Assembly: GCF_002157625.1 (NCBI RefSeq)
Contig: NZ_BDMM01000004.1
Span: forward strand, 248,001 to 312,000
Reading direction: 5' to 3'
DNA: 64,000 nucleotides
DNA from: Brevundimonas sp. SH203
GTDB taxonomy: Bacteria; Pseudomonadota; Alphaproteobacteria; Caulobacterales; Caulobacteraceae
Shown: positions 1-10,203 of the stretch, piece by piece
How positions within the stretch are numbered: position 1 is the first letter of the stretch
Layout: each line of letters begins with the position of its first letter
The notes under the pieces: model-generated
Seen by the model: the letters and a program-made list of their open reading frames with translations, nothing else
Databases searched by the model: none
Told to the model about the DNA's origin: nothing
Program-made: the position numbers and the translations under genes

Positions 1-1
1 C

Positions 2-1627
2 GCCGAGGTGCTGAAGGTCGGCTCGCGCGGGGCCGAACAGACCGAGAGCGCAGTGCGCGAGAACAAGTCCGGCCTGTGGGTCGTGGTCGCGGGCGCCGTG
101 GTTTCGGCCGGTTACGCCCTCCTGGTGGCGGGCCGGGTGTTCGCGGGCGAAGCCGCCAAATTCTTCAAACTGCCCGCCGCCCTGGGCGGCGGCGCGACCG
201 GCATGGGCTTCGGCATGCAGTTCGCCCTTCTGGGCGCCGGCCATCTGATCGGCCTGACCGTGGGCCTGGCGCAGCTGTTCGGCCTGCTGCTGGCCTGGTT
301 CATCGCCGTGCCGATCCTGACCAGCCCGGACACCGTCGCCTGGCTGACGACGCACGGCATCCCCTCCATCGCCTCCACCCTGCCCGTCGGCGCCCCGGCC
401 GAGGAACTGGCCTCGACCGTCTGGGCGCGCGAGGTGCGGTTCATGGGCGCGGGCGTCATCGGCGTGGCGGCGATCTGGACCCTGATCAAACTGGCCGGGC
501 CGCTGATCGGCGGCCTGACCTCGGCGCTGGCCGCCAACGCCCGCCGTTCGCACGGCGAGGTGCTGGAGCGGACCGAGCAGGACCTGCCGATCAAGCTGGT
601 CGGCGCCGTCTCGGTCGCCTGTCTGGTCGGCATCGCCGGTCTGCTGGCCTGGTTCGCACAGAGCGCCCCGGCGCTGGCGTCCTCGACCCCGCTGCTGGTG
701 ATCGGCGGCCTCGTCTATGTGGTGCTGATCGGCTTCGCGGTCGCGGCCATCTGCGGCTATATGGCCGGCCTGATCGGCTCGTCCAACAGCCCGGTGTCGG
801 GCGTCGGCATCCTGGCGGTCGTGATCGCCTCGCTCTTGATGCTGGGCGTCATGGCCGTCGCGGGCGTGCCGGCCGATCCGTCGATCATCGCCTTCGCCCT
901 GATCGTGACGGCGGTGGTGTTCGCCGTCGCCGTCATCGCCAACGACAACCTTCAGGACTTGAAGACCGGCCAGTTGGTCGAGGCCACGCCGTGGCGCCAG
1001 CAGGTGGCCCTGATCGTCGGCGTCGGCGCCGGCGCCCTGGTGATCCCCTTCATCCTGAACCTGCTGAACCAGGCCTTCGGCTTCGAAGGCGGGCCGCCCG
1101 CCATCGTCCAGGGCGCCCACACCCTGGCGGCGCCCCAGGCGACCCTGATCTCGGCCCTGGCGCGCGGCGTCATCGGCGGCGACCTGCGCTGGGACCTGAT
1201 CGGCCTGGGCGCGGTGATCGGCGCGATCATCATCGTGCTGGACGCCGTGGTGTCCAAGGCCACCAAGGGCAAGGTCAAGCTGCCGCCGCTGGCCGTCGGC
1301 ATCGGCTTCTATCTGCCGGCCGCCGTCACCACCATGCTGGTGATCGGCGCGGTCTGCGGCTGGATCTACGACAAGGCGGTGTCCAGCACCCGCTACGCCG
1401 ACGTGGCGCGGCGCATGGGGGTGCTGCTGGCGTCCGGCCTGATCGTGGGCGAGAGCCTGTTCGGCGTCTTCACCGCCGGCGTCATCGTGGCCACCAAGGA
1501 CGACGCGCCCTTCGCCATGCTGCCCGCAGATTCAACCTGGCCGGCCATGCTGGCGGGGATCTTCGGCTTCGCCATCGCGGTGTTCGGACTGTACGCCTGG
1601 ACCCGGAGCCGGGCGCAGAAGGTCTAG
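2..1627 (+). CDS. OPT-family oligopeptide transporter (5'-truncated by window edge)
   Basis: Polytopic inner-membrane protein of the oligopeptide transporter (OPT) family, which imports small peptides or metal-chelate complexes. The frame is open to the left edge, so the true start lies outside the window; about 540 residues remain of the 640-700 usual for the family. About a dozen hydrophobic segments run through it, from SGLWVVVAGAVV near the visible N-terminus to AMLAGIFGFAIAVFGLYAW at the end, with long Gly/Ala-rich loops. The stop overlaps the stop of the convergent NTPase gene by two bases (TAG shared as CTAG). The substrate cannot be read from sequence. The family call is from overall character and is fairly sure. 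Confidence 0.8.
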   Translation, partial: AEVLKVGSRGAEQTESAVRENKSGLWVVVAGAVVSAGYALLVAGRVFAGEAAKFFKLPAALGGGATGMGFGMQFALLGAGHLIGLTVGLAQLFGLLLAWFIAVPILTSPDTVAWLTTHGIPSIASTLPVGAPAEELASTVWAREVRFMGAGVIGVAAIWTLIKLAGPLIGGLTSALAANARRSHGEVLERTEQDLPIKLVGAVSVACLVGIAGLLAWFAQSAPALASSTPLLVIGGLVYVVLIGFAVAAICGYMAGLIGSSNSPVSGVGILAVVIASLLMLGVMAVAGVPADPSIIAFALIVTAVVFAVAVIANDNLQDLKTGQLVEATPWRQQVALIVGVGAGALVIPFILNLLNQAFGFEGGPPAIVQGAHTLAAPQATLISALARGVIGGDLRWDLIGLGAVIGAIIIVLDAVVSKATKGKVKLPPLAVGIGFYLPAAVTTMLVIGAVCGWIYDKAVSSTRYADVARRMGVLLASGLIVGESLFGVFTAGVIVATKDDAPFAMLPADSTWPAMLAGIFGFAIAVFGLYAWTRSRAQKV

Positions 1628-2166
1628 GTCAGACCTGGACCAAGCCGATCCAGAACGAAGGCGACCCGCTCGACGATGGTCGCCTTCGGCAATTCCACCA
1701 GCTCGTATCCGTAGTCTGGATAGACGGCGGCCATGGCGTCGAAGGTCCGTTCGGCCTCGTCGAAGTCCTGCCGGCGTTCCGCATCCTGACCGAAGATTTC
1801 GGCCCAGGGCGGCGCGATGAAGACCCTGCGATGATAGCGCAGGGTGCGCGCGGCCCGATCCATCTCCCTCGGAATCGGCAGGTCGCAAAGGGTCAGATAG
1901 CCGATCACGTCGGGCACGCCCCGATCATGAAAGGTCAGCCGCCCGCTGTCCTGACTGCGACCATGGGCGGCGATGTCGTGGTCCAGCATCCTCTGCGCGA
2001 ACAGGGCGCGATCGCGCCAGGGCAGGGCCTCGCCGCCCGACCTCTGTTCCTCGCGGATGACGGCCCGTCCAGCCTCGGGTTCGACCGCATACCCCGCCTG
2101 CGCCAGGGCTTCGAGCAAGGTGGTCTTGCCCGACCCCGGCCCGCCCGTCAGCACCACGCCGGTCAT
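1624..2166 (-). CDS. AAA family ATPase / NadR-like NTPase (AAA_28 type)
   Basis: A 180-residue P-loop protein. The Walker A motif GGPGSGKTT lies at residues 8-16 and a HDRGVPD motif near residue 79 resembles the Walker B/lid region of the AAA_28 (NadR kinase-like) group. Such proteins are small cytoplasmic nucleotide-dependent kinases or ATPases of mostly unknown substrate. The ATG at 2166 was chosen because it overlaps the ubiG stop by four bases (ATGA), indicating translational coupling, and because the P-loop sits at the expected distance. The frame stays open further upstream but is then only the shadow of ubiG. The biological role is unknown; the link to ubiG is only by operon. Confidence 0.75.
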   Translation of the reverse strand: MTGVVLTGGPGSGKTTLLEALAQAGYAVEPEAGRAVIREEQRSGGEALPWRDRALFAQRMLDHDIAAHGRSQDSGRLTFHDRGVPDVIGYLTLCDLPIPREMDRAARTLRYHRRVFIAPPWAEIFGQDAERRQDFDEAERTFDAMAAVYPDYGYELVELPKATIVERVAFVLDRLGPGLT

Positions 2167-2981
2167 GCGTCTCGCGTCGCGACCATCATATAGTTGATCC
2201 CCGCGTCGTCCGACTGGCTCCAGCGGTCGTTCAGCGGGTCGTAGTTCAGACCGTAGGGCCCCTCGACCGTCACAGGCTCGGCCGACAGCATGGCGCGGAT
2301 CTCCTCGGGCTTCAGGAACTGGCGCCAGTCGTGGGTGCCGGCCGGAACCCAGCGCAGGACGTATTCCGCCGCCACCTTGCCCAGGACCAGGGACTTCAGC
2401 GTGCGGTTCAATGTGGCGACCATCATGACGCCGCCGGGCCGGACCAGGCGCGAACAGGCGCGTACGAAGCCTTCCGGGTCGGCGACGTGTTCGATCACCT
2501 CCATCGTCAGGACCACGTCGAAGGAGCCGGCGCCCTCGGCCTCGATCTGTTCGACGGTGGCGGCGCGATAGGCGATGTCCAGCCCGACCATGTCCGCGTG
2601 GGCGCGGGCGGTGCCGATGTTCTCGCTGGAGGCGTCGATGGCCGAAACCTGACACCCCATCCGCCGCATCGGCTCGGCGATCAGCCCCCCGCCGCAGCCC
2701 ACGTCCAGCAGGGTCAGCCCCTCGAACGGACGGATCGTCTTGGGATCGCGGCCCAGACGGGCGCACAGCTGTTCGCGGATCAGTTTCAGCCGCGCCGGAT
2801 TGAACCGATGCAGCGGCGCGAACGGCCCTTTCGCATCCCACCATTCCGCCGCCTGGGCCGAGAAACGGGCGACGTCGGCGGGGTCGATCGATGCGCCGAA
2901 CGCGCCTTCGGACGAATTTTGCGAAAAACCTTTCCCCGAACGGGGTAGGCGAGGCGAGGCGGCGCCGTTAGAAGCGGTCAT
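2163..2981 (-). CDS. ubiG: Ubiquinone biosynthesis O-methyltransferase UbiG
   Basis: SAM-dependent methyltransferase performing both O-methylation steps of ubiquinone synthesis. The class I SAM-binding motif [15 protein letters not shown] is near residue 97, followed by an acidic residue closing strand 2 ([10 protein letters not shown]) and the LTMEVIEHV motif typical of UbiG. The N-terminal [19 protein letters not shown] stretch is the UbiG hallmark. Length of 272 residues fits the family (about 240-260) with a short extension. The start at 2981 gives MTASNGAAS; a frame extends 26 codons further but lacks family resemblance. It is divergent from lysC with a 56-bp shared upstream region, and the NTPase gene follows with overlap. 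Confidence 0.93.
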   Translation of the reverse strand: MTASNGAASPRLPRSGKGFSQNSSEGAFGASIDPADVARFSAQAAEWWDAKGPFAPLHRFNPARLKLIREQLCARLGRDPKTIRPFEGLTLLDVGCGGGLIAEPMRRMGCQVSAIDASSENIGTARAHADMVGLDIAYRAATVEQIEAEGAGSFDVVLTMEVIEHVADPEGFVRACSRLVRPGGVMMVATLNRTLKSLVLGKVAAEYVLRWVPAGTHDWRQFLKPEEIRAMLSAEPVTVEGPYGLNYDPLNDRWSQSDDAGINYMMVATRDA

Positions 2982-3037
2982 GACGCGAGGGATGAACCTT
3001 TGCGGCCTTTCACGCAAGCAGGGGGCGAAACGCCACG

Positions 3038-4312
3038 ATGACGCGGCCCGATACGACACGACTGGTGATGAAGTTCGGCGGCACCTCCATGGGCGACCTC
3101 GAACGCATTCGTCGTGCGGCGCGCATCGTCGCCGCAGAGGCCGCGACCGGCAAGAAGGTCGCCGTCGTCGTCTCGGCCATGGCGGGCAAGACCAACGAAC
3201 TGGTCGCCTGGACCGACGGGGCCGGCCCGGCCGGCGCGGGCCTGCCGCTGTCGGACGACGAATATGACGTCGTGGTCGCCTCGGGCGAGCAGGTGACGTC
3301 GGGCCTCTTGGCCATGACCCTGAGGAACATGGGGCTGAACGCCCGGTCCTGGATGGGGTGGCAGGTGCCGATCGTCACCGACGACGCCCACGCCCGCGCC
3401 CGCATCATCGACATCCCCGGCGACAAGCTGGGCCTCGCCCTCGACGCGGGCGAGATCGCCGTCATTCCCGGTTTCCAGGGCGTGACCCCGGACGGCAAGA
3501 TCACCACCCTGGGCCGCGGCGGCTCCGACACCTCGGCGGTGGCGGTGGCGGCGGCGCTGGACTGTCCGTGCGACATCTATACCGACGTGGACGGCGTCTA
3601 TACGACCGACCCCCGCATCGAGAGCCGCGCACGCCGGCTGAACCGCGTCTCCTTCGAGGAGATGCTGGAGATGGCTTCCCTGGGGGCCAAGGTGCTTCAA
3701 ACCCGCTCGGTCGAGCTCGCCATGGCCAAACAGGTGCCGGTGCGCGTGCTGTCCAGCTTTATCGAACCTGACGAAAACGGCGCCCTGCCCCACGAGGCCG
3801 GCACCCTGATCTGCGACGAGGAGGAGATCGTGGAAAAACGCATCGTGTCCGGCGTGACCATGAGCCGCGACGAGGCCCGCATCACCCTGTTGGGCCTGTC
3901 GGACCGGGTCGACGCCCCCGCCGACGTCTTCACCCGCCTCGCCGAGGCCAATGTAAACGTGGACATGATCGTCCAGAGCCAGGCCCGCACCGCCGGCACG
4001 GTCAACCTGACCTTCACCACCGGCCGCCGCGACGCCGTGCGCGCCGCCGAATTGATGAAGGCCGCCCAGGATCAGCTGAGCTTCGAGGAAATCCGCGTCG
4101 ACGAGGACGTGGCCAAGGTGTCGGTCGTCGGCGTGGGCATGCGAAGCCATGCGGGCGTGGCCCAGACCATGTTCAAGGCCCTGGCCGACAAGGGGGTCAA
4201 GTTCCAGGCCATCTCGACCTCGGAGATCAAGATCAGCGTTCTGATCGACGCCGCCTACGCCGAACTGGCCGTTCGCGCCCTGCATTCGGCCTACGGCCTG
4301 GACGCGCTATAG
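3038..4312 (+). CDS. lysC: Aspartate kinase
   Basis: Phosphorylates aspartate, the first step to lysine, threonine, methionine and diaminopimelate. The N-terminal [13 protein letters not shown] motif, the [13 protein letters not shown] region and [15 protein letters not shown] are classic aspartokinase signatures. Two C-terminal ACT domains follow (about residues 265-420), with VDMIVQ and [15 protein letters not shown] as landmarks, so feedback control by end products is expected. Length of 424 residues fits a monofunctional enzyme. ptsP follows 46 bp downstream in the same direction; the ubiG-lysC-ptsP neighbourhood is familiar in Alphaproteobacteria. Confidence 0.96.
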   Translation: MTRPDTTRLVMKFGGTSMGDLERIRRAARIVAAEAATGKKVAVVVSAMAGKTNELVAWTDGAGPAGAGLPLSDDEYDVVVASGEQVTSGLLAMTLRNMGLNARSWMGWQVPIVTDDAHARARIIDIPGDKLGLALDAGEIAVIPGFQGVTPDGKITTLGRGGSDTSAVAVAAALDCPCDIYTDVDGVYTTDPRIESRARRLNRVSFEEMLEMASLGAKVLQTRSVELAMAKQVPVRVLSSFIEPDENGALPHEAGTLICDEEEIVEKRIVSGVTMSRDEARITLLGLSDRVDAPADVFTRLAEANVNVDMIVQSQARTAGTVNLTFTTGRRDAVRAAELMKAAQDQLSFEEIRVDEDVAKVSVVGVGMRSHAGVAQTMFKALADKGVKFQAISTSEIKISVLIDAAYAELAVRALHSAYGLDAL

Positions 4313-4358
4313 GTGATCTGAAGAAAGCGCCTACATCAGACGAAAGGGCGCGGGAGAC

Positions 4359-6638
4359 ATGATGCCGGCAGGCGGCGCGATGACCAGGGGACCTCGAATC
4401 CTCCTGCGCCAGATCCGCGAGGCTCTGGGCGGGGCGGGTGCGGGAGCGACGCCGGCGCAGGACCGGCTGAACATGGTCGTCCGCATCATCGCCCGTTCGA
4501 TGGTCGCCGAGGTCTGCTCCATCTATCTGCGCCGCGCCTCGGGCGAGCTGGAGCTGTTCGCCACCGAGGGTCTGAACCCCGACGCCGTCCACAACACCCG
4601 GCTACGCCCCGGCGAAGGTCTGGTGGGCGAGGTGGCGCGCATGGCCCAGCCGATCAGCCTGTCGGACGCGCCGTCGCACCCGGCCTTCTCCTATCGCCCG
4701 GAGACGGGCGAAGACCCCTATCACGCCTTCCTGGGCGCCCCCTTGCTGCGCGGCGGGCGGGCTATCGGCGTTCTGGTCGTCCAGAACCGCACAGAGCGGC
4801 GCTATGACGAGGAAGAGGTCGAGGACATCCAGACCATCGCCATGGTCCTGTCCGAAACCGTGTCGTCCGGCGAACTGCTGGATCAGGACGAACTGCGCGA
4901 CGTCGAACTGGCGCCACACCGGCCCGAGCGGCTGAAGGGCCAGAAGTTCGCCGACGGTCTGGCCTTCGGTCATGTGGTGCTGCACGAGGCGCCGCTGGCC
5001 CCTGAACGTCTGCTGGCCGAAGACCCGGCGATGGAGGAGGCGCGGCTGAAGCTGGGTCTCGCCACGCTGAAGACCGGCCTGGACGTCATGCTGGACAAGG
5101 GCCAGGGTCTGGCCGGGCCGTCGTTCGAGGTCTTGGAAACCTATCGGATGTTCGCCGACGACCGGGGCTGGAACCGGTCGCTGGAGGAGGCGGTGCGGAA
5201 CGGCCTGACGGCGGAAGCGGCCGTGGACCGGGTTCGCAACGAACACCGCGCCCGCTTCGCCCAGGCGCGCGACCCCTATATCCGCGAGCGGCTGCACGAT
5301 TTCGAGGATCTGGCCAACCGGCTGCTGCGCGTTCTGGCGGGCGACAAGCCGGGCGAGCGCGAACTGCCCGACGACGCCATTCTGGTGGCCCGAAACCTCG
5401 GCCCCGCCGACCTGCTGGAATATCCGCGCGACAAGCTGAAGGGCCTGTTGCTGGAGGAAGGCTCGGCCGCCAGCCATGCCGCCATCGTGGCCCGGGCGCT
5501 GCAAATCCCCTGCGTCGGGCGCCTGATGGGCCTGCGCGACCGGCTGTCGGAAGGCGACATGGTCATCGCCGACGGCGAGACCGGCGAGGCCTATCTGCGG
5601 CCCCGCCCCGACATGCTGGAGGCCGTGCAGTCGCGCATGGCCGTGCGCGAGCAGCGCCAGGCCGAGTTCGCCCAGCTGCGCGACGTTCCGGCGGTGACGC
5701 TGGACGGACAGCGGATCACGGTCCTGACCAATGCGGGTCTGGCCGTCGATCTGGAGAATATGGTCGAGACGGGGGCCGAGGGGATCGGCCTGTTCCGCAC
5801 CGAATTCCAGTTCATGGTGTCCGACGAACTGCCGCGTCTGGACGCCCAGACGGCGCTCTACAAACTGGTGCTGGACGCGGCGGGCGACAAGCCCGTCACC
5901 TTCCGCACCCTGGACATCGGCGGCGACAAGGTGCTGCCCTATCTGGAGGCCGAGCGCGAGGAGAACCCGGCCCTGGGCCGCCGCGCCATCCGCCTGGGCC
6001 TGGACCGGCCGTCGCTGTTGCGGATGCAGCTGCGCGCCCTGCTGACGGCGGGCGCCGGGCGCGAGCTGCGCGTCATGTTCCCGATGATCGCCACGGTGGA
6101 CGAGTTCCGGGCCGCGCGCGAGCTGGTCGACATCGAATGCGCCTGGGCCAAGCGACGGGGCCGTCCCCTGCCCGCCTTGCTGCGCGTGGGGGCCATGATC
6201 GAATGCCCGTCGCTGCTGTGGCATCTGGACGCGCTGCTGCCGCTGACGGACTTCGTCTCCATCGGCACCAATGACCTGTTCCAGTATATGTACGCCGCCG
6301 ACCGGACCAATCCGCTGGTGTCGGATCGTTACGACCCCCTGTCGCCGCCGACGCTGCGGGCGCTCCAGACTATCCAGAAGGCCTGCGCCGACACCGGCAC
6401 GCCGGTCTCGATCTGCGGCGAGCTGGCGGGGCGGCCGCTGGAGGCCTTCGCCCTGATCACTCTGGGCTTCACCCGCCTGTCGGCGCCGGCGGGCGGGGTG
6501 GGGCCGGTCAAGCGCATGATCCTGTCGGCGGACCTGAGCGCGGCGCGGCGCGGCATGGCCAATCTGCTGAACCTGTCCACCGGCTCGGTCAGGAACGAGA
6601 TCGAATCCCTGGCGCGCAAGCTGAACGTCGCGGTCTGA
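4359..6638 (+). CDS. ptsP: Phosphoenolpyruvate-protein phosphotransferase PtsP (enzyme I-Ntr)
   Basis: First enzyme of the nitrogen phosphotransferase system; it takes phosphate from PEP and passes it to NPr. An N-terminal GAF sensor domain (about residues 25-170) is followed by the PEP-utilising N-terminal region, the swivelling phosphohistidine domain with GSAASHAAIVARAL (active His at 373), and the TIM-barrel PEP-binding domain with GIGLFRTEFQF, LDIGGDKVLPYL and SIGTNDLFQYMYAADR. The length of 759 is normal for PtsP. GAGAC-type RBS GGGAGA just before 4359 supports the first of three nearby ATGs. In the family the GAF domain senses glutamine, linking nitrogen state to ppGpp and polymer storage. 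Confidence 0.95.
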   Translation: MMPAGGAMTRGPRILLRQIREALGGAGAGATPAQDRLNMVVRIIARSMVAEVCSIYLRRASGELELFATEGLNPDAVHNTRLRPGEGLVGEVARMAQPISLSDAPSHPAFSYRPETGEDPYHAFLGAPLLRGGRAIGVLVVQNRTERRYDEEEVEDIQTIAMVLSETVSSGELLDQDELRDVELAPHRPERLKGQKFADGLAFGHVVLHEAPLAPERLLAEDPAMEEARLKLGLATLKTGLDVMLDKGQGLAGPSFEVLETYRMFADDRGWNRSLEEAVRNGLTAEAAVDRVRNEHRARFAQARDPYIRERLHDFEDLANRLLRVLAGDKPGERELPDDAILVARNLGPADLLEYPRDKLKGLLLEEGSAASHAAIVARALQIPCVGRLMGLRDRLSEGDMVIADGETGEAYLRPRPDMLEAVQSRMAVREQRQAEFAQLRDVPAVTLDGQRITVLTNAGLAVDLENMVETGAEGIGLFRTEFQFMVSDELPRLDAQTALYKLVLDAAGDKPVTFRTLDIGGDKVLPYLEAEREENPALGRRAIRLGLDRPSLLRMQLRALLTAGAGRELRVMFPMIATVDEFRAARELVDIECAWAKRRGRPLPALLRVGAMIECPSLLWHLDALLPLTDFVSIGTNDLFQYMYAADRTNPLVSDRYDPLSPPTLRALQTIQKACADTGTPVSICGELAGRPLEAFALITLGFTRLSAPAGGVGPVKRMILSADLSAARRGMANLLNLSTGSVRNEIESLARKLNVAV

Positions 6639-6738
6639 ACGGATCGGCGGCGTTGCTGGCGATGCCGCAATCGTCTATCTCGGCGGCTGTTGCACGACCG
6701 TTCGAAGGCGGTCCTGCCCGGACAGGGATTCTGGCCTG

Positions 6739-7854
6739 ATGGCGTCGAATGCGGGGATCGCCCCCGATGCGTTGAAGACCGTCGCGGACGGGGCGGACCC
6801 GACCGCCGCCTTCGCCGACGCCGCCGACTTCGGCGAGGGTCTGCGCCGGGTCCGCGAACGCTCGGGCAAGTCGATGGCCGAACTGGCCGCCGAGACCAAG
6901 GTGCATCGTCGTTTCCTGACCGCCCTGGAACAGGGGGACTGGTCGTCCCTGCCCTCGCGCGTCTTCGCCCTGGGCTATGTGCGGGCCTACGCCTCGGCCC
7001 TGGGGCTGGACGAGCAGCTGGCGGTCGAGCGGTTCAAGCGCGAAAGCCCCGACACCTCGGCCCCGCTGAAGGCGCCCATCGGCATCGCCTTCGAGGACGT
7101 GCGCCGCCAGTCGCCCCGCATCGTCGCCGGGATCGCCGTCGTGGCGCTGGCCGTGATCGGCTGGAACGTGTTCCAGCGCATCAGCCTGCGCCAGATCGCC
7201 CACCCGTCCGACATCGCCGTGGCGCCCCAGGGCTGGGCCGGCGGCGACAGGACCGATCCCCGGTTCGCCCTCAGCGCGCCCATGGCCGCCCCGCCCGACC
7301 AGACCACGCCCGCCCCCTACATCACCCGCGGGCTGGAGGCGGAACTGACCGGGGTCGACCCGGCCGACGCCGCCGCCCTGGCCGCCGCCGCGAACGCCGC
7401 GCCGGTGCAGAAGGCGTTCAATCCGCGCGGCGCCGTCTATGGCGCGCCGGCCAACGCCTCGATGGTGGTGATCCAGGCCCGCACCGCCGGCGCCCTGGTG
7501 GTGCGGCTGGGCGACGGACAGGCCCTGTTCGCGCGCCAGATGGCGCCGGGCGAGGCCTGGCGCGCGCCGACCGGCGTGGCCGCCACGGTGGACGTGTCCG
7601 ACCCGGCGGCGTTCGACGTCTATCTGAACGGGGAATACGGCGGGCCGCTGGCCGGGGTGCTGACGCCCCTGGCCCAGCTGAACAGCCGCGCGGATCAGGC
7701 CGCCCGACAGCTGGCGGCGGTTCAAGCCCGCGCCCAGGCCCAGACGCAGGCCCAAGCTCAGGCGGCGCAGGCGCGGACCCAGGCCCCCGCGACGCCCGCC
7801 GTGACGGCGCCCGCCGCGCCTGTCCCCTCGCCCGCCCCGACGACGCCGAACTGA
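6739..7854 (+). CDS. RodZ-like helix-turn-helix membrane protein (DUF4115)
   Basis: A 371-residue bitopic membrane protein. An N-terminal XRE-type HTH domain (about residues 32-100; RVRERSGKSMAELAAETKV) is followed by the RVFALGYVRAYA motif typical of RodZ/DUF4115 proteins, a single membrane span (about residues 130-152, IVAGIAVVALAVIGWNVF) and an external region with the C-terminal DUF4115 beta domain (about 235-315). The tail is low-complexity Gln/Ala/Pro. RodZ proteins tie MreB filaments to the cell wall machinery; the HTH contacts MreB, not DNA. It sits between ptsP and ispG, a common place for it next to ispG in proteobacteria. Orthology with true RodZ is likely but not certain. Confidence 0.8.
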   Translation: MASNAGIAPDALKTVADGADPTAAFADAADFGEGLRRVRERSGKSMAELAAETKVHRRFLTALEQGDWSSLPSRVFALGYVRAYASALGLDEQLAVERFKRESPDTSAPLKAPIGIAFEDVRRQSPRIVAGIAVVALAVIGWNVFQRISLRQIAHPSDIAVAPQGWAGGDRTDPRFALSAPMAAPPDQTTPAPYITRGLEAELTGVDPADAAALAAAANAAPVQKAFNPRGAVYGAPANASMVVIQARTAGALVVRLGDGQALFARQMAPGEAWRAPTGVAATVDVSDPAAFDVYLNGEYGGPLAGVLTPLAQLNSRADQAARQLAAVQARAQAQTQAQAQAAQARTQAPATPAVTAPAAPVPSPAPTTPN

Positions 7855-7902
7855 TCGGTCCGCCGTGGTCTGGCCGTCATCATCGGCCTATATGAGCATA
7901 CG

Positions 7903-9051
7903 ATGAGCGACAGCACTTCCCATCTTGGCCACGTCCGCCCCTGGCGCCATATCGAGCGCCGCAAGAGCCGCCAGATCCGCGTCGGCTCCGTCCTGGTCGG
8001 CGGCGACGCCCCGATCAGCGTCCAGTCGATGACCAATACGCCGACGTCCGACGCGGCCGCGACCATCGACCAGATCCGCCAGCTGGAAGAGGCGGGCGCC
8101 GACATCGTGCGCGTCTCCTGCCCCGACGTGGAGTCGACCGAGGCCTTCAGGACCATCGCGCGCGAGGCCAGGGTTCCCCTGGTTGCCGACATCCACTTCC
8201 ACTACAAGCGCGGCATCGAGGCGGCCGAGGCGGGCGCCGCCTGTCTGCGCATCAATCCCGGCAATATCGGCAGCCCCGACCGGGTGCGCGACGTCATCCA
8301 GGCCGCCCGCGACAACGGCTGCTCCATGCGGATTGGCGTCAACGCCGGCTCGCTGGAGAAGGAGCTGCTGGAGAAGTACGGCGAGCCCTGCCCCGACGCC
8401 ATGGTCGAAAGCGCGCTGAACCACGCCCGCATCCTGCAGGACAACGATTTCCACGAATTCAAGATTTCGGTGAAGGCGTCCGACCCCTTCCTGACCGTCG
8501 CCGCCTATCAGCAGCTGGCCGAGGCCATCGACTGCCCCCTGCACCTTGGCGTGACCGAGGCGGGGCCCTTGCGCACCGGCACGATCAAGTCGGCCATCGG
8601 CATGGGGTCGATGCTATGGGCCGGGATCGGCGACACCATCCGCGTCTCTCTGGCCGCCGATCCGGTCGAGGAGATCAAGGTCGGCTTCGACATCCTGAAG
8701 TCGCTGGGCCTGCGCCACCGGGGCGTCAACATCATCGCCTGCCCGTCCTGCGCCCGTCAGGGATTCAACGTCATCGAGACGGTGGCGGTGCTGGAAGAGA
8801 AGCTGGCCCACATCTCGACGCCGATGAGCCTGTCGGTGATCGGCTGCGTCGTGAACGGCCCGGGCGAGGCCCTCTATACCGACGTCGGCTTCACCGGCGG
8901 CGGCAAGGGGGCGGGCATGATCTATCTGAACGGCAAGATCGCCCACAAACAGGCCAACGACGGCATGATCGACCACATCGTCGCCTTGGTCGAGGAGAAG
9001 GCGGCCGAGCTGAACGCCGCCCGCGCCGCCGACCTTCAGGCGGCGGAATAG
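7903..9051 (+). CDS. ispG: (E)-4-hydroxy-3-methylbut-2-enyl-diphosphate synthase IspG
   Basis: Reductively converts methylerythritol cyclodiphosphate to HMBPP in the MEP isoprenoid pathway, using a [4Fe-4S] cluster. The cluster cysteines are visible in [10 protein letters not shown] and in the C-terminal CVVNGPGEA. The N-terminal barrel shows [17 protein letters not shown] and LVADIHFHY. Length of 382 residues is right for the bacterial form. The start follows the RodZ-like gene by 48 bp, an arrangement seen in many proteobacteria. The cluster makes it dependent on Fe-S assembly and a flavodoxin or ferredoxin donor that is not in this window. Confidence 0.96.
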   Translation: MSDSTSHLGHVRPWRHIERRKSRQIRVGSVLVGGDAPISVQSMTNTPTSDAAATIDQIRQLEEAGADIVRVSCPDVESTEAFRTIAREARVPLVADIHFHYKRGIEAAEAGAACLRINPGNIGSPDRVRDVIQAARDNGCSMRIGVNAGSLEKELLEKYGEPCPDAMVESALNHARILQDNDFHEFKISVKASDPFLTVAAYQQLAEAIDCPLHLGVTEAGPLRTGTIKSAIGMGSMLWAGIGDTIRVSLAADPVEEIKVGFDILKSLGLRHRGVNIIACPSCARQGFNVIETVAVLEEKLAHISTPMSLSVIGCVVNGPGEALYTDVGFTGGGKGAGMIYLNGKIAHKQANDGMIDHIVALVEEKAAELNAARAADLQAAE

Positions 9052-9073
9052 GGTGCGGCGTCCTGCCGCAGGC

Positions 9074-9110
9074 TGAGCGTTAAACGTCACCGTTCGGTGA
9101 TTGACGCTCA
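9074..9110. terminator. Hairpin downstream of ispG
   Basis: TGAGCGT (9074-9080) pairs with ACGCTCA (9104-9110), and TCACC (9087-9091) with GGTGA (9096-9100), around a GTTC loop. It starts 23 bp after the ispG stop. No U-tract follows, so it may be an imperfect terminator or an RNA-stability element; it could also be an operator for the next gene. Confidence 0.4.
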
Positions 9111-9113
9111 ACA

Positions 9114-9138
9114 GTGAAGGTGCAACCTAGGCTATAGG
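9114..9138 (+). promoter_or_regulatory. Candidate housekeeping promoter for the two-lipoprotein unit
   Basis: GCTATAGG at 9131-9138 matches the Caulobacter-type -10 consensus (GCTANAWC) fairly well, with a GTGAAG element ten bases upstream in the -35 place. It lies 43 bp before the lipoprotein start at 9181. The same GCTATAGG word occurs upstream of the M23 peptidase gene. Assignment is by eye only. Confidence 0.3.
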
Positions 9139-9180
9139 TCCGCCGGGGGAGGCCGGACCCTGTATCACCAAGGGGCTTCA

Positions 9181-9654
9181 ATGATTTCCAAGACTTTCGC
9201 GCGCTTCGGCGTGCGCGCGTTCACGCTGGCCGGCGTGGCGCTTTCCCTGCCTGCGTGCGCCACCATGACGCGCGGCACGACCCAGGAGTTCACCGTCGAA
9301 AGCACGCCGCCCGGCGCGCAGGCGACCACCTCCAACGGCTTCGAATGCGTCGCGACGCCCTGCACCTTCCGCATGTCGCGCAAGGACGCCTTCAACATCA
9401 CCGTATCCAAGGAAGGCTATGTCTCCCAGACCCACGAGATCACCAGCAGCATGTCCGGCGCCGGCGGCGCGGCCCTGGCCGGCAACGTCCTGGTCGGCGG
9501 TCTGATCGGCGGCGCGGTCGATGCGACCTCGGGCGCCTTGAACGACCTGAAGCCCAATCCGCTGGTGGTGGTCCTGCGCACCCCGGCCGAAGAGGCGGCG
9601 GCCCAGGCGGCGGCTCCGGCCGCTCCGGCTGCGTCCGCGGGACGCAATCCATGA
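9181..9654 (+). CDS. PEGA-domain lipoprotein
   Basis: A 157-residue exported lipoprotein. The signal peptide ends in LSLPAC with the lipidated Cys at 26. The following region has a PEGA-like signature (VESTPPGAQ then a Cys pair in ECVATPC and YVSQ), a short beta domain common in surface lipoproteins. A Gly-rich segment (about 95-125, GGAALAGNVLVGGLIGGAVD) may be membrane-associated or flexible. Its stop overlaps the start of the next lipoprotein gene (ATGATG), so the two are likely made together. Function is unknown. Confidence 0.75.
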   Translation: MISKTFARFGVRAFTLAGVALSLPACATMTRGTTQEFTVESTPPGAQATTSNGFECVATPCTFRMSRKDAFNITVSKEGYVSQTHEITSSMSGAGGAALAGNVLVGGLIGGAVDATSGALNDLKPNPLVVVLRTPAEEAAAQAAAPAAPAASAGRNP

Positions 9655-10181
9655 TGCGCCGTCTCGCGGCGGCCGCGCTTACGGCGGCCCTGATGGGCGT
9701 GGCGGCGTGCGCCACCCCGTCCAACCCCGCCAACATGACCCTGCCGACCACGGCCGGACTGACGGCGGCGCGCGGCGATCCGGGCTATCGCTCCGTGACC
9801 AGCGTGGCGGTCTCGGGCGGCCAGGGCACCAATCCGCTGTGGACCTCGCAGGTGTCGAACGCCGACTTCAAGACCGCGCTCGAAGCCTCGCTGACGGCGG
9901 CCGGCTATATGGGGACCGAGGGTCGGCCGATGCGGGTTTCGGCCTCGCTGATCGACCTGAAGCAGCCGCTGGCCGGGTTCGACCTGACGGTGACGAGCCG
10001 CGTCCGCTACACGGTCACGCGCGAGGGCCAGACGGTCTTCGACGACACCGTGGCGGCGACGGGCACGGCCGGCATGGGGCAATCGCTGATGGCCAACGAG
10101 CGGCTGCGGATGGCGAACGAGGCCTCCATCCGCGAGAACATCAAGGCGTTCCTGACGCGGTTCCGCGCACGCGCCCACTGA
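9651..10181 (+). CDS. Small lipoprotein of unknown function
   Basis: A 176-residue protein with a short signal peptide and lipobox VAAC (Cys at 20). The mature part has beta-rich character (FDLTVTSRVRYTVTREGQ) but I do not recognise a named domain. The start at 9651 overlaps the preceding stop by four bases, indicating coupling to the PEGA-like lipoprotein. A strong hairpin terminator follows 23 bp after the stop. The pair probably act in the same envelope process, which is inference from the overlap. Confidence 0.7.
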   Translation: MMRRLAAAALTAALMGVAACATPSNPANMTLPTTAGLTAARGDPGYRSVTSVAVSGGQGTNPLWTSQVSNADFKTALEASLTAAGYMGTEGRPMRVSASLIDLKQPLAGFDLTVTSRVRYTVTREGQTVFDDTVAATGTAGMGQSLMANERLRMANEASIRENIKAFLTRFRARAH

Positions 10182-10203
10182 AACGAGCGTCCACCAGAAA
10201 ACG

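Noticed and set aside
4602..6224. A 540-codon minus-strand open frame
   Set aside because: Antisense shadow of ptsP; Gln/His-rich without motifs.
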